This document shows, in pieces, positions 7,916 to 15,803 of a DNA stretch of 52,306 nucleotides. Made by a program: the position numbers and the translations under genes. The notes under the pieces are model-generated. The model made no database searches and had not been told where the DNA came from. It saw only the letters and a list, made by a program, of their open reading frames with translations. The DNA is from Defluviicoccus sp. Its GTDB lineage: Bacteria; Pseudomonadota; Alphaproteobacteria; MPNO01. Within the stretch, counting starts at the first letter, position 1, and each line of letters begins with the position of its first letter. The stretch is taken from positions 1 through 52,306 of the forward strand of contig JAPPIT010000190.1 of assembly GCA_028820505.1 (NCBI GenBank), written 5' to 3'.

Positions 7916-9145
7916 ATGTCCGACCTTGCCTTCGAGATCGACCCGGCGCGGCTCCTCGCCGACCTCAGGCACCTCGCGACCTTCGGCAAGCAGGGCACGG
8001 GGGTCACCCGGCTCGCCTTCAGCCAGCCCGACATCGAGGCGCGGCAATGGCTGCGCGGGCGCATGGAGGAGGCCGGGCTCGCCGCCGCCATCGACGATGT
8101 CGGCAACGTGATCGGCGAGGCACCGGCCGAAGGCCCCGCGATCCTGATCGGTAGCCATTCCGACTCGGTGCCGGGCGGCGGCTGGCTCGACGGCGCGATG
8201 GGGGTGATCTACGGGATCGAGATCGCGCGCGCGGTTATCGAGGCCGGGCTGGCCGAGCGCTGCCCGGTCGACGCGGTCGCCTTCCAGGACGAGGAGAGCA
8301 CCTATCTGCCTACCCTCGGCAGCCGCACCCTGCTGAGCGCGGTGGGCGAGGACGAGATCTCGGTCGCCCGCAACATCGACGGCCGCCGGCTCAGCGACGC
8401 CATCGCAGCCAGCGGCTTCGCGGACAACCCGCCGCGCCGGCTCGACCCCGGCCGCTACCGCGCCTTCCTCGAGGCGCATATCGAGCAGGGGCCGAGGCTG
8501 GAGGCAACGGGCACCCGGATCGGCGTGGTCACCGCCATCGTCGGCATCAGGCGGTTCCGGCTCCATGTCGACGGGCAGGCCGGCCACGCCGGCACGGTGC
8601 CGATGGCGATGCGGAAGGATGCGGGCGCGGTCGCGATCGGCCTGTCGGGCGCCATGCTGGAGGCGTTTGCCGCGCTGGCCGGGCCCGACACGGTCTGGAA
8701 CGTCGGCAGCCTGACGCTCACCCCGGGCGCGGCCAACGTGATCCCCGAGGCGGCCGAGATCGTCGTCGAGATCCGCGACACCGACCTCGCGATCCTGGAC
8801 TCGCTGGAAGACCGGCTGCGCGCGCTCGCGCGGGAACACGCCGACCGGTCGGGCCAGGAGATCGCCGCGCTCCGCACCCTCGACATCCCGCCCGCCGCGA
8901 TGGACGAAGGCCTCGGCGACGAGATCGAGGCGACCGCCCGGGCGCTCGGCGCGCCGCACATGCGGATGCCGAGCGGGGCCGGCCACGACGCGATGGTGCT
9001 CTGCCGCTACATGCCCGCGGCGATGCTCTTCGTCCCCTCGATCGGCGGGCACAGCCACACCGTCATCGAGGACACCTCGGAGGACGACATCGTGCTCGGC
9101 TGCCGCGTGCTGGCCGGCGCCGTCGCGCGAATCGCGGACGGCTAA
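7916..9145 (+). CDS. M20-family Zn-dependent hydrolase (N-carbamoyl amino acid / ureidopropionase / allantoate amidohydrolase type)
   Basis: Removes a carbamoyl group from N-carbamoyl-amino acids or related ureido compounds; 409 aa, normal length. Metal and catalytic residues: His81 and Asp92 in IGSHSDSVPGGGWLDGAMGV, Glu126/Glu127 in AFQDEES, His188 in the family hallmark HIEQGP, and a C-terminal His in GHSHT. The dimerisation-domain motif AGHAGTVPM is present. ATG 7916 gives the standard N-terminus; ATGs at 7853 and 7865 are in frame but would overlap the divergent ligase start. Together with hyuA/hyuB at 31148-34950 it fits hydantoin or lactam breakdown, though distance argues against one operon. 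Confidence 0.9.
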   Translation: MSDLAFEIDPARLLADLRHLATFGKQGTGVTRLAFSQPDIEARQWLRGRMEEAGLAAAIDDVGNVIGEAPAEGPAILIGSHSDSVPGGGWLDGAMGVIYGIEIARAVIEAGLAERCPVDAVAFQDEESTYLPTLGSRTLLSAVGEDEISVARNIDGRRLSDAIAASGFADNPPRRLDPGRYRAFLEAHIEQGPRLEATGTRIGVVTAIVGIRRFRLHVDGQAGHAGTVPMAMRKDAGAVAIGLSGAMLEAFAALAGPDTVWNVGSLTLTPGAANVIPEAAEIVVEIRDTDLAILDSLEDRLRALAREHADRSGQEIAALRTLDIPPAAMDEGLGDEIEATARALGAPHMRMPSGAGHDAMVLCRYMPAAMLFVPSIGGHSHTVIEDTSEDDIVLGCRVLAGAVARIADG

Positions 9146-9161
9146 TGTTTCACGTGAAACA
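9146..9161. other. parS centromere site (ParB binding)
   Basis: TGTTTCACGTGAAACA, a perfect 16-bp palindrome identical to the consensus chromosomal parS. It begins directly after the TAA of the M20 hydrolase. ParB loads here, spreads and recruits SMC and ParA. In alphaproteobacteria such sites cluster near the origin, so the window is probably origin-proximal or on a ParABS replicon (inference). It is immediately followed by an imperfect inverted repeat (GATCAAC-CTT-GTTGACC, 9164-9180). No second copy was noticed in the window. Confidence 0.9.
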
Positions 9162-9325
9162 AAGATCAACCTTGTTGACCTATCCATCGTGTGAAGAAAC
9201 CGCCCTAAGTGGCAAAAATCCCGCTCACGCGAAATATCGTTGCGCGCGGCGCCCCGATTCCCGTCCCCCGGGGACGCGAACGTCCGGTTCGGCGCGATCC
9301 CCGGAAAACGCCCGGTGAGACGCTC

Positions 9326-9360
9326 CCGTTATTCGTGTCATCGCATGACACGAATAACGG
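9326..9360. repeat. Perfect 16-bp inverted repeat (hairpin)
   Basis: Arms CCGTTATTCGTGTCAT (9326-9341) and ATGACACGAATAACGG (9345-9360) with a 3-nt CGC loop, in the gap between two convergent genes (M20 hydrolase, + and TPR gene, -). No T-run on either side. It may be a bidirectional terminator or a protein-binding site. The other parts of 9162-9385 hold no gene. Confidence 0.85.
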
Positions 9361-9385
9361 TGGTTAAGCGCCTCGGACGCCCGCC

Positions 9386-9958
9386 CTAGATCTTCCGACC
9401 CCGCAGCTTCTCGCGGAGCGCGCGGATGTGGGTGTCGGCGCCCGCGAGGTTGGGATGGACGGCGAGCGCCCGGTCGAAGGCCTCGAGCGCCTTCTCCTCC
9501 TCGCCCTCCGCGAGCCGGACGAGGCCGAGCCCCGACAGCGCGCCGAAATGGCGCGGCTCGAGCGCGAGCGTCCGGTCGATGTCGGCGGCGGACTCGGCGA
9601 GCCGGCCCATCATGTAGTTGACGGTCGCGCGCTTGTTCCACGCCTCGGCGAAGCGCGGCGCCTTCCGGACCATCTCGTCGAACGCGGCGAGCGCGGCCGG
9701 CAGGTCGCGGGCTCCCATCGCCCGGAGGCCGCGCATCATCAGCGCGTCGATCTCCGCGCTGCCGGATTCGTGCCAGATCCGCCAGATCGCCTGCTCCTCG
9801 TCCGCCGCCGCCTCCGCGCTCGGCGCGGCCTTCAGCCGGTCGAACAGGGGCCCCAGCCTGGGATCGTTCTGGTTGGCGAGCCCGACGGTGGCGAAGCTCA
9901 GCGCCGCCACGCCCGCGATCCAGGTCATGGCGCGGCGCAAGGGATCGTCCTCGGTCAT
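9386..9958 (-). CDS. Exported TPR-repeat protein
   Basis: 190 aa. The N-terminal segment AMTWIAGVAALSFATVGLA looks like a signal peptide or membrane anchor. Residues about 85-185 hold tandem TPR motifs: RGLRAMGARDLPAALAAFDE, AWNKRATVNYMMGRLAESAA and GLGLVRLAEGEEEKALEAFD. This is a common alphaproteobacterial protein often found after unrelated metabolic genes; its role is unknown, presumably scaffolding at the cell envelope. Its ATG overlaps the glcF stop (ATGA, 9955-9958), so it is the last gene of the glycolate oxidase operon. Confidence 0.88.
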   Translation of the reverse strand: MTEDDPLRRAMTWIAGVAALSFATVGLANQNDPRLGPLFDRLKAAPSAEAAADEEQAIWRIWHESGSAEIDALMMRGLRAMGARDLPAALAAFDEMVRKAPRFAEAWNKRATVNYMMGRLAESAADIDRTLALEPRHFGALSGLGLVRLAEGEEEKALEAFDRALAVHPNLAGADTHIRALREKLRGRKI

Positions 9959-11250
9959 CCTGTCCGCCCTCCCAGCCCCCGCGGTCTCGGTCCGCCATGC
10001 GCCCAGTCGAGCAGTTCGACCGTGTGCACGACCGGGGTCCCGGTCGCGTCCCCGAGCTGCACCATGCAGCCGATATTGCCGGCGGCGATGGCGTCGGCGC
10101 CGAGGGCTTCCAGATGGCCCGCCTTGCGGTCGCGCAGCCTGTCGGCGAGCGCGGGCTGGAGGATGTTGTAGGTGCCGGCGGAACCGCAGCAGAGATGCCC
10201 TTCCGCCGGCAGGGAGACGGCGAACCCGGCCTCGCGCAGCAATTCGACGGGACCGGTCTCGATTTTCTGCCCGTGCTGCAGCGCGCAGGCCGAATGGTAG
10301 GCAATGGAGAGCGGCTCGGGCGGGGTCGCCGGGCCCGGCCCGATGCGTTGCAGGAGTTCCGAAATGTCGCAGGTCAGCCCGGCGAGCGCCGCGGCGGTTT
10401 CCGCGAGCTCCGGATCGTCGCGCAGCAAATACCCGTAATCCTTGAGCATCGCGCCGCAGCCCGAGGTGTTCGAGACCACCGCGTCGAGCCCTTCGCCGGC
10501 GATCTCGGACTGCCAGGCGCGGATGTTGCGCCGCGCGGCCTCCAGCGCCGGCGCCTCCTTCCCCATGTGGTGCGCGAGCGCGCCGCAGCAGCCGGCCCCC
10601 CGCGCGACCACGACCTCGCAGCCGAAGCGGGTGAGCAGCCGGATCGTCGCCGCGTTGATCCCGTCGTCGAGGACCTGCTGGACGCAGCCGGCGAGCAGCG
10701 CGACGCGGAAGCGCCGCTCGCCCTCGGCCGGGTAGACCGCCCCGTCCGGCAGCGGGCGCCCCGCCGGGGCGGACGGGACCATGCGCAGCATGCGGCCGAG
10801 CGGGCCCGGCAGAAGGCCGGCGAAGGGCTGCGCGAGACGCCCGAGCCTGACCGCCCAGCCGAACCGCGCCGGGGACGGCATCGCGGCCAGCAGCAGCGCC
10901 CGGACCAGCCGGTCGGCGAGCGGCCGGCGGAAGGTCTCGGCGATCCGCTTCCGGGCGAGGTCGACCAGGTGCATGTAGTGGACGCCCGACGGGCAGGTCG
11001 TCATGCAGGAGAGGCAGGACAGGCAGCGGTCGATATGCCCGACCACCTTGGCGGACGGGGCCTCGCCGGTCTCCAGCATCTCCTTCATCAGGTATATGCG
11101 CCCGCGCGGGCTGTCGAGCTCGTCGCCCAGCAGGGTGTAGGTCGGGCAGGTCGCCGAACAGAACCCGCAATGAACGCAGCCCCGGAGGATGCCCTCGGCG
11201 GCGGCGATGTCGGGGTCGGCGCGCTGTTCGTCGGTGAACCGGGTCTGCAT
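9955..11250 (-). CDS. glcF: Glycolate oxidase iron-sulfur subunit GlcF
   Basis: Electron-transfer subunit of the GlcDEF glycolate dehydrogenase; 431 aa. Two [4Fe-4S] motifs are complete: Cys25/28/31/35 (CVHCGFCSATCP) and Cys76/79/82/86 (CLSCLSCMTTCP). Two CCG-domain motifs follow (GAGCCGALAHH; HLCCGSAGTYNI). Starts 4 nt after the glcE stop and overlaps the TPR gene at its end. Membrane-associated, passing electrons to the quinone pool (family knowledge). Confidence 0.95.
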   Translation of the reverse strand: MQTRFTDEQRADPDIAAAEGILRGCVHCGFCSATCPTYTLLGDELDSPRGRIYLMKEMLETGEAPSAKVVGHIDRCLSCLSCMTTCPSGVHYMHLVDLARKRIAETFRRPLADRLVRALLLAAMPSPARFGWAVRLGRLAQPFAGLLPGPLGRMLRMVPSAPAGRPLPDGAVYPAEGERRFRVALLAGCVQQVLDDGINAATIRLLTRFGCEVVVARGAGCCGALAHHMGKEAPALEAARRNIRAWQSEIAGEGLDAVVSNTSGCGAMLKDYGYLLRDDPELAETAAALAGLTCDISELLQRIGPGPATPPEPLSIAYHSACALQHGQKIETGPVELLREAGFAVSLPAEGHLCCGSAGTYNILQPALADRLRDRKAGHLEALGADAIAAGNIGCMVQLGDATGTPVVHTVELLDWAHGGPRPRGLGGRTG

Positions 11251-11254
11251 GGGT

Positions 11255-12520
11255 CTATGGCGTCCCGCCCATGCGGCCCGGGTTGAGGATGTTCCGGGGG
11301 TCGAAGGCCTGCTTGACCCGCTCGCTCAACGCCGCGAGGCCGGGCGCCTGGGGGTGGAAGACGGGGACGCGGCGCCTGAGCTCTTCCGGCGCGCGGATCA
11401 GGGTGGCGTGCCCGCCGGCCGGGCCGAGCGCGGCCCGCACCGCTTCGGCGCCCGCGTCCTCCGTTCCCGGCGGCAGGGCGAGCCAGACCAGGCCGCCGCC
11501 CCAGTCGTAGAAGGCGCGGGCCTCGAAGGCGTCCGCGATCCGGCCCGCGACGGCGGCGCCCCCGGCGGGCGGCACGGAGAGCCGCCAGAGGATCCCCTCG
11601 CCGGCGGCGTGGAAGCGGGCCTCGCCGACCTCGCACCAGAACGCGCTCGAATTGTGGCCGTGCAGCTCGTCGATCGCATGGCCGTCCGCGAACAGGCCGC
11701 GCAGGGACGCCGTGCGGGCGAGCACGGAGGGCTCCGGCCCCTCGATGCGGAGCGCGGTGACGGAAGAGCCCGGGTCCCGCACCCGCCCGACGCTTGAGAG
11801 CGCCGCGATCCCGGCCGGCAGGTGCGCCGCGCCCGAGACCTCGAACGGTCCGCCGAGCGCGCGGGTCATCGCGTCGACCGCCGCTTCGTCGTCGAGCCCG
11901 TAGACCAGCACTGTCCGCAGCTTCTCCCCCGCCGGCAGGACCTTGACGGTGATTTCCGTCATCGCGGCGAGGGTTCCCCAGGAGCCCGCGAGCAGCTTGC
12001 AGAGATCGTAGCCGGTGACGTTCTTGACCACCCGCCCGCCCGACTTGAACAACTCGCCGCGCCCGCTGACGGCGCGGACGCCCAGAATGTGATCGCGCGC
12101 GGCGCCCGCCTTGAAGCGGCGCGGACCCGAGAGATTGGCCGCCATGCAGCCGCCGAGCGTGGCGAGGCCGGGCCCGGCGCCCAGAACGGGACCGAGGTCG
12201 GGCGGCTCGAAGGCGAGCGCCTGGCCGTGCTGGGCGAGCCGCGCGTCGATCTCGGCGAGCGTCGTCCCCGGCCGGGCCGTCAGCACCAGCTCCTCGGGCT
12301 CGTAGAGCGCGATCCCGGCAAGGCCCGAGAGATCGAGCAGGACCTCCGCGCCGGCGGGACGCCCGAGGCCCCGCTTGGACCCGCCCGAGACGATCTCGAG
12401 CGCATGTCCGCCCTGGCACGCCCAACCGACCGCTTCGATCGCCTCGTCCTCCGTCGTCGGACGCAGCGTTTCCATGGGGTCACGGCGTATCAGTTTTGGA
12501 TGAAAGCGTCCACGCCGCAT
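11255..12520 (-). CDS. glcE: Glycolate oxidase FAD-binding subunit GlcE
   Basis: 421 aa if begun at ATG 12520, which has a good AAGGGGAG ribosome site. ATG 12475 (METLRPTTEDEAIEAV) is a more family-typical N-terminus and equally possible, giving 406 aa. FAD-type PCMH domain near residues 20-190: EIVSGGSKRGLGRP, LTARPGTTLAEIDARLAQHG, LGGCMAANLSGPRRFKAGAA and GGRVVKNVTGYDLCKLLAGS. The C-terminal KQAFDPRNILNPGRM is typical of GlcE. It works with GlcD and GlcF; the operon order glcD-glcE-glcF is canonical. Confidence 0.94.
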   Translation of the reverse strand: MRRGRFHPKLIRRDPMETLRPTTEDEAIEAVGWACQGGHALEIVSGGSKRGLGRPAGAEVLLDLSGLAGIALYEPEELVLTARPGTTLAEIDARLAQHGQALAFEPPDLGPVLGAGPGLATLGGCMAANLSGPRRFKAGAARDHILGVRAVSGRGELFKSGGRVVKNVTGYDLCKLLAGSWGTLAAMTEITVKVLPAGEKLRTVLVYGLDDEAAVDAMTRALGGPFEVSGAAHLPAGIAALSSVGRVRDPGSSVTALRIEGPEPSVLARTASLRGLFADGHAIDELHGHNSSAFWCEVGEARFHAAGEGILWRLSVPPAGGAAVAGRIADAFEARAFYDWGGGLVWLALPPGTEDAGAEAVRAALGPAGGHATLIRAPEELRRRVPVFHPQAPGLAALSERVKQAFDPRNILNPGRMGGTP

Positions 12521-12542
12521 TCTGCTCCCCTTATCTTCTTCT

Positions 12543-12564
12543 CCCCTCCCGCTTGCGGGAGGGG
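12543..12564. repeat. CCCCTCCCGC palindromic repeat, copy 3
   Basis: CCCCTCCCGC-TT-GCGGGAGGGG located between glcD and glcE, within the operon. The flanking TTCTC before and GCCGGGGGAGGGCG after are shared with copy 1. Being inside an operon, it is more likely an mRNA processing or attenuation structure, or a mobile palindrome, than a terminator. Confidence 0.85.
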
Positions 12565-12583
12565 CCGGGGGAGGGCGCGCCGG

Positions 12584-14071
12584 TCAGAAGCGGGGGATGT
12601 CCGGGAAACGGGTCCGGCCGCCCCGGACGTGGACGCGGCCGAGCTCGGCGCAACGGTGCAGCACCGGAAACACCTTGCCTGGGTTGAGCAGCTGCTCGGG
12701 GTCGAAGGCGCATTTGAGGCGCTGCTGCTGCTTGAGGTCCTCGTCGGAAAACATCGTCCCCATCAGGTCGCGCTTCTCGACGCCCACGCCGTGCTCGCCG
12801 GTCAGCACGCCGCCGACCTCGACGCAGAGCCTGAGGATCGCCCCGCCGAACGCCTCGGCCTTCTCGAGTTCGCCCGGGTTGTTGGCGTCATAGAGGATCA
12901 GCGGGTGGAGGTTGCCGTCGCCCGCGTGGAACACGTTGGCGACGCGGAGCCCGAACTCGTCGGACATGGCGGCCATACGTCCCAGCACCTCGGGCAGGCG
13001 GCGGCGCGGGATGGTGCCGTCCATGCAGTAATAGTCGGGCGAGATCCGGCCGACCGCCGGGAAGGCCGACTTGCGCCCGGCCCAGAACCTGGCCCGTTCG
13101 TTCTCGTCCTCGCTGACCCGGATCGAGGCCGCGCCGAGTTCCCGCGCGATTCCGGCGACCCGGTCGACCAGGTGGTCGACCTCGACCTCCGGCCCGTCGA
13201 GCTCGACGATGAGCAGCGCAGCGGCGTCGCGGGGATAGCCGGCCTCGACGAAATCCTCCGCCGCGTTGATCGCCGGGTTGTCCATCATCTCCATCCCCGC
13301 CGGGACGATTCCGGCGCCGATGACGCCGGCCACGCAATCGCCCGCCGCCTCGGCCGAGGGGAAGCCGATCAGCACCGCGCGGGCCGAGGGCGGCCTCGGC
13401 AGGATGCGGACCGTGACCTCGGTGATCACGCCGAGCAGCCCTTCCGAGCCGTTGATCACGCCCAGCAGGTCGTAGCCCGACGGGTCGAGGTGCCGGCCGC
13501 CGACGCGGACGATTTCACCGTCCATCAGCACCAGCTCGACGCCGAGGACGTTGTTGGCGGTGAGCCCGTATTTGAGGCAATGCACGCCGCCCGCGTTCTC
13601 CGCCACGTTGCCGCCGATCGAGCACGCGATCTGGCTCGACGGGTCGGGCGCGTAGTAGAACCCGGCCGCCTCCACCGCCTCGCTGATGGCGAGGTTGGCG
13701 ACGCCCGGCTGGACCGTCGCGCAGCGGTTGGCGTAGTCGATGTCGAGAATCCGGTTGAACTTGCCGAGGCCGAGCAGAACCCCGTCGGCGAGCGGCAGCG
13801 CGCCGCCCGAGAGCGAGGTGCCGGCGCCGCGCGGCACGACCTTGATCCCGTTCCCGTGGCAGTATTTCAGCACCGCCGAGACCTGCTCGACGGTCTCCGG
13901 CAGGACGGCGATCATGGGCGGCTGGCGATAGGCGGTGAGCCCGTCCGATTCGTACGCCCGGAGCGCGGCGCGGTCGTCGATGACCCCCTCGCCCGGAACG
14001 ATCTTGCCGAGGGCGCGCGCGATCCCGGCCCGACGCGCGATTACGTCCGCATCGGGCTCGGGCATCTTCAT
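12584..14071 (-). CDS. glcD: Glycolate oxidase catalytic subunit GlcD (FAD-linked oxidase)
   Basis: Oxidises glycolate (or D-lactate) to glyoxylate; 495 aa. PCMH FAD domain: the loop VPRGAGTSLSGGALPLADG, then GFYYAPDPSSQIACSIGGNV and AENAGGVHCLKYGLTANNVL. C-terminal FAD-linked oxidase domain: NVFHAGDGNLHPLILYD, the metal/substrate His motif GEHGVGVEKR, and KCAFDPEQLLNPGKVFP. First gene of the glcDEF operon, 64 nt after rpmJ. Glycolate as substrate is inferred from the glcE-glcF context; close relatives act on D-lactate or D-2-hydroxyglutarate. Confidence 0.95.
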   Translation of the reverse strand: MKMPEPDADVIARRAGIARALGKIVPGEGVIDDRAALRAYESDGLTAYRQPPMIAVLPETVEQVSAVLKYCHGNGIKVVPRGAGTSLSGGALPLADGVLLGLGKFNRILDIDYANRCATVQPGVANLAISEAVEAAGFYYAPDPSSQIACSIGGNVAENAGGVHCLKYGLTANNVLGVELVLMDGEIVRVGGRHLDPSGYDLLGVINGSEGLLGVITEVTVRILPRPPSARAVLIGFPSAEAAGDCVAGVIGAGIVPAGMEMMDNPAINAAEDFVEAGYPRDAAALLIVELDGPEVEVDHLVDRVAGIARELGAASIRVSEDENERARFWAGRKSAFPAVGRISPDYYCMDGTIPRRRLPEVLGRMAAMSDEFGLRVANVFHAGDGNLHPLILYDANNPGELEKAEAFGGAILRLCVEVGGVLTGEHGVGVEKRDLMGTMFSDEDLKQQQRLKCAFDPEQLLNPGKVFPVLHRCAELGRVHVRGGRTRFPDIPRF

Positions 14072-14135
14072 CGCGCTATCCCCGTTCCGGCCAGGCTTGC
14101 CCGGCGCAACGAGGGGATCGGGACCCCTCGGCCGG

Positions 14136-14261
14136 TCAGCCCTGGCGCGCCTTGAAGCGCGGGTTCTTCTTGTTGATGACGTAAACCCGGCCGCGGCGCC
14201 GAACGATCCGGCAGGCGCGGTCGCGCTTCTTTGCCGATTTCAGCGAGTTGAGCACTTTCAT
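14136..14261 (-). CDS. rpmJ: 50S ribosomal protein L36 (rpmJ), C-minus form
   Basis: 41-residue basic protein, [20 protein letters not shown] followed by [20 protein letters not shown] and a final Gly. It matches L36 of the YkgO-like type, which lacks the CxxC...CxxxxH zinc finger; only one Cys remains. This is the ordinary L36 of alphaproteobacteria. Same strand as glcD, 64 nt upstream, probably with its own promoter in 14262-14417, where no other gene is seen. Confidence 0.95.
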   Translation of the reverse strand: MKVLNSLKSAKKRDRACRIVRRRGRVYVINKKNPRFKARQG

Positions 14262-14417
14262 CGCAACGGTTCCAAGTCGTGCAGCCGGCAACGCGGCGGC
14301 GGACGGTAGCCGGGCGGGCGTGGGCTGTCAACGGGTTGGACCGGTTCGCCTTACCCGTCGCATTCCGCTTCGGCCCCTTTACCGATTAAACATCCTCCCG
14401 CCGGGCCGCAGGCGCGG

Positions 14418-14687
14418 TCACTCTTCCACGACGGAGAGAAGAACCTTCGGCTGGAAAAGCGCGGCCGTCGGCCCGCACTTGCCATAAGACTGGCTCGACC
14501 GGCTCATCTGGCAAGGCATTCCCTCGACCTCCGTCAGCGGAGGCAGGCCGAGATGCCATCGTTCCCTGGTTTTTTCCTGCACCACGTCGGGATGAAAGCA
14601 TGTGATCTGTGCGCCGCCGAACATCGGATCGGGCCCCGAATGCTTGCACTCCGCACACCTCGGAATGTCGGTTCGCTCGTCCGTCAT
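14418..14687 (-). CDS. Small cysteine-rich protein, possibly zinc-binding
   Basis: 89 aa, MTDERTDIPRCAECKHSGPD... Six Cys: CAEC (11,14), ITCFHP, MPCQM and KCGP, plus His residues, suggesting one structural metal site. No family recognised. The start is ATG 14687; the ribosome site is weak. Same direction as rpmJ, 156 nt upstream of it. The 237 nt between this gene and 14925 show no coding or RNA feature. Confidence 0.65.
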   Translation of the reverse strand: MTDERTDIPRCAECKHSGPDPMFGGAQITCFHPDVVQEKTRERWHLGLPPLTEVEGMPCQMSRSSQSYGKCGPTAALFQPKVLLSVVEE

Positions 14688-14924
14688 GATCGGGTTCCAA
14701 TGAATACCGCCTCTTCGGCTCCGTTCATTTGACCCCCTTCCGGACCTCGGTCAAGGGTCTCCCCGCAACATTGCGCGGAACCCGCTCCGTCGGGTCTCAG
14801 GTGGAACGAAGCGATCTCACGGGGCCTGGGTGCGCGAGCTCCGCAAGCCGGCCCCGCCGCGACTTGTGCCGTGGCCGCTCCGGTGGCTTAGTCCCGCCGC
14901 GCCGTACAGCGAAGCCGGGCCGAA

Positions 14925-15803
14925 TTGCTGACCGAAATCCTTTCCGTCGTCGCGCCGCTCTTCATCTGCGCCGGCATCGGCTTCGTCTGGGGCAGGCTGG
15001 ACAGGCCGTTCGACGCCGAGATGATGACCGGGCTCGCGCTCCACCTGGGCGTTCCCTGCCTGGTGTTCTCGACGCTGACGCGGCTCGAGATCTCGCCCGT
15101 CGCGTTCGGCAAGATGGCCGCCGCCTACACGCTGGCGCTGGTCCTGTTCATCGTCCTCGCGGCGGCGCTCACCCGGCTGCTGAAGCTGGAGGCGCGCGCC
15201 TTCATCCCGGCGCTCACCTTCCGCAACTCGGGCAATCTCGGGCTGCCGGTCTGCTTGTTCGCGTTCGGAGAGGCGGGGCTCGCCTACGGCATCGGCTGCT
15301 TTGTCATCGCGGCGCTCTCCGGCCTTACCGTCGGGCGCGGGATCTACGCCGGCAGCACCGTTTTCGAGGCCCTGTTCCGCAACCCGATCGTCTACGCCAT
15401 CGCGATCTCGCTGGTCTTCATGGCGGGCGGAATAAAGCCGCCGGCCTGGGTCGCCAACACGGTCGACATCGTCTCCGGCATGGCAATCCCGCTGATGGTG
15501 GTCTCGCTCGGCGTGGCGATCTCCAAGATCCGGGTGGTGGGGATCGGGCGCGCGGTCGTGTTGTCCGCCGTCGAGCTCGCGGCGGGGTTCGGCGTCGGTG
15601 TGGGTCTCGCGGAGGCGTTCGAGCTGACAGGCGTCGCGCGCGGCGTGCTGATCCTGCAATGCGCGATGCCGGTCGCGGTCCACAACTACGTCTTCGCGCA
15701 GTTCTACCGCCGCTCGCCGGAGACGGTCGCCGGCATGGTCGTCGTGTCGACCCTGCTCGCCTGCTTCACCCTTCCCGCGGTCCTCTGGTTCGTCCTGCCA
15801 TGA
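14925..15803 (+). CDS. AEC-family transporter (auxin efflux carrier type), first of a pair
   Basis: 292-aa membrane protein with about ten helices; begins at TTG 14925, the only start after an in-frame TAG at 14889. Typical AEC features: MLTEILSVVAPLFICAGIGF at the N-terminus, FIPALTFRNSGNLGLPVCLF in the conserved middle, and CAMPVAVHNYVFAQFYRRSP followed by ETVAGMVVVSTLLA at the C-terminus. The family exports or exchanges organic acids such as malate and malonate. Overlaps the next gene by 4 nt (ATGA). Confidence 0.9.
   Translation: MLTEILSVVAPLFICAGIGFVWGRLDRPFDAEMMTGLALHLGVPCLVFSTLTRLEISPVAFGKMAAAYTLALVLFIVLAAALTRLLKLEARAFIPALTFRNSGNLGLPVCLFAFGEAGLAYGIGCFVIAALSGLTVGRGIYAGSTVFEALFRNPIVYAIAISLVFMAGGIKPPAWVANTVDIVSGMAIPLMVVSLGVAISKIRVVGIGRAVVLSAVELAAGFGVGVGLAEAFELTGVARGVLILQCAMPVAVHNYVFAQFYRRSPETVAGMVVVSTLLACFTLPAVLWFVLP

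Noticed and set aside
7855..8106. N-terminal extension of the acyl-CoA synthetase
   Set aside because: Low-complexity sequence antisense to the M20 gene; family N-terminus fits ATG 7854.
6584..9187. 867-codon open frame on the minus strand
   Set aside because: Runs against the M20 hydrolase and through the synthetase in another frame; no domain.
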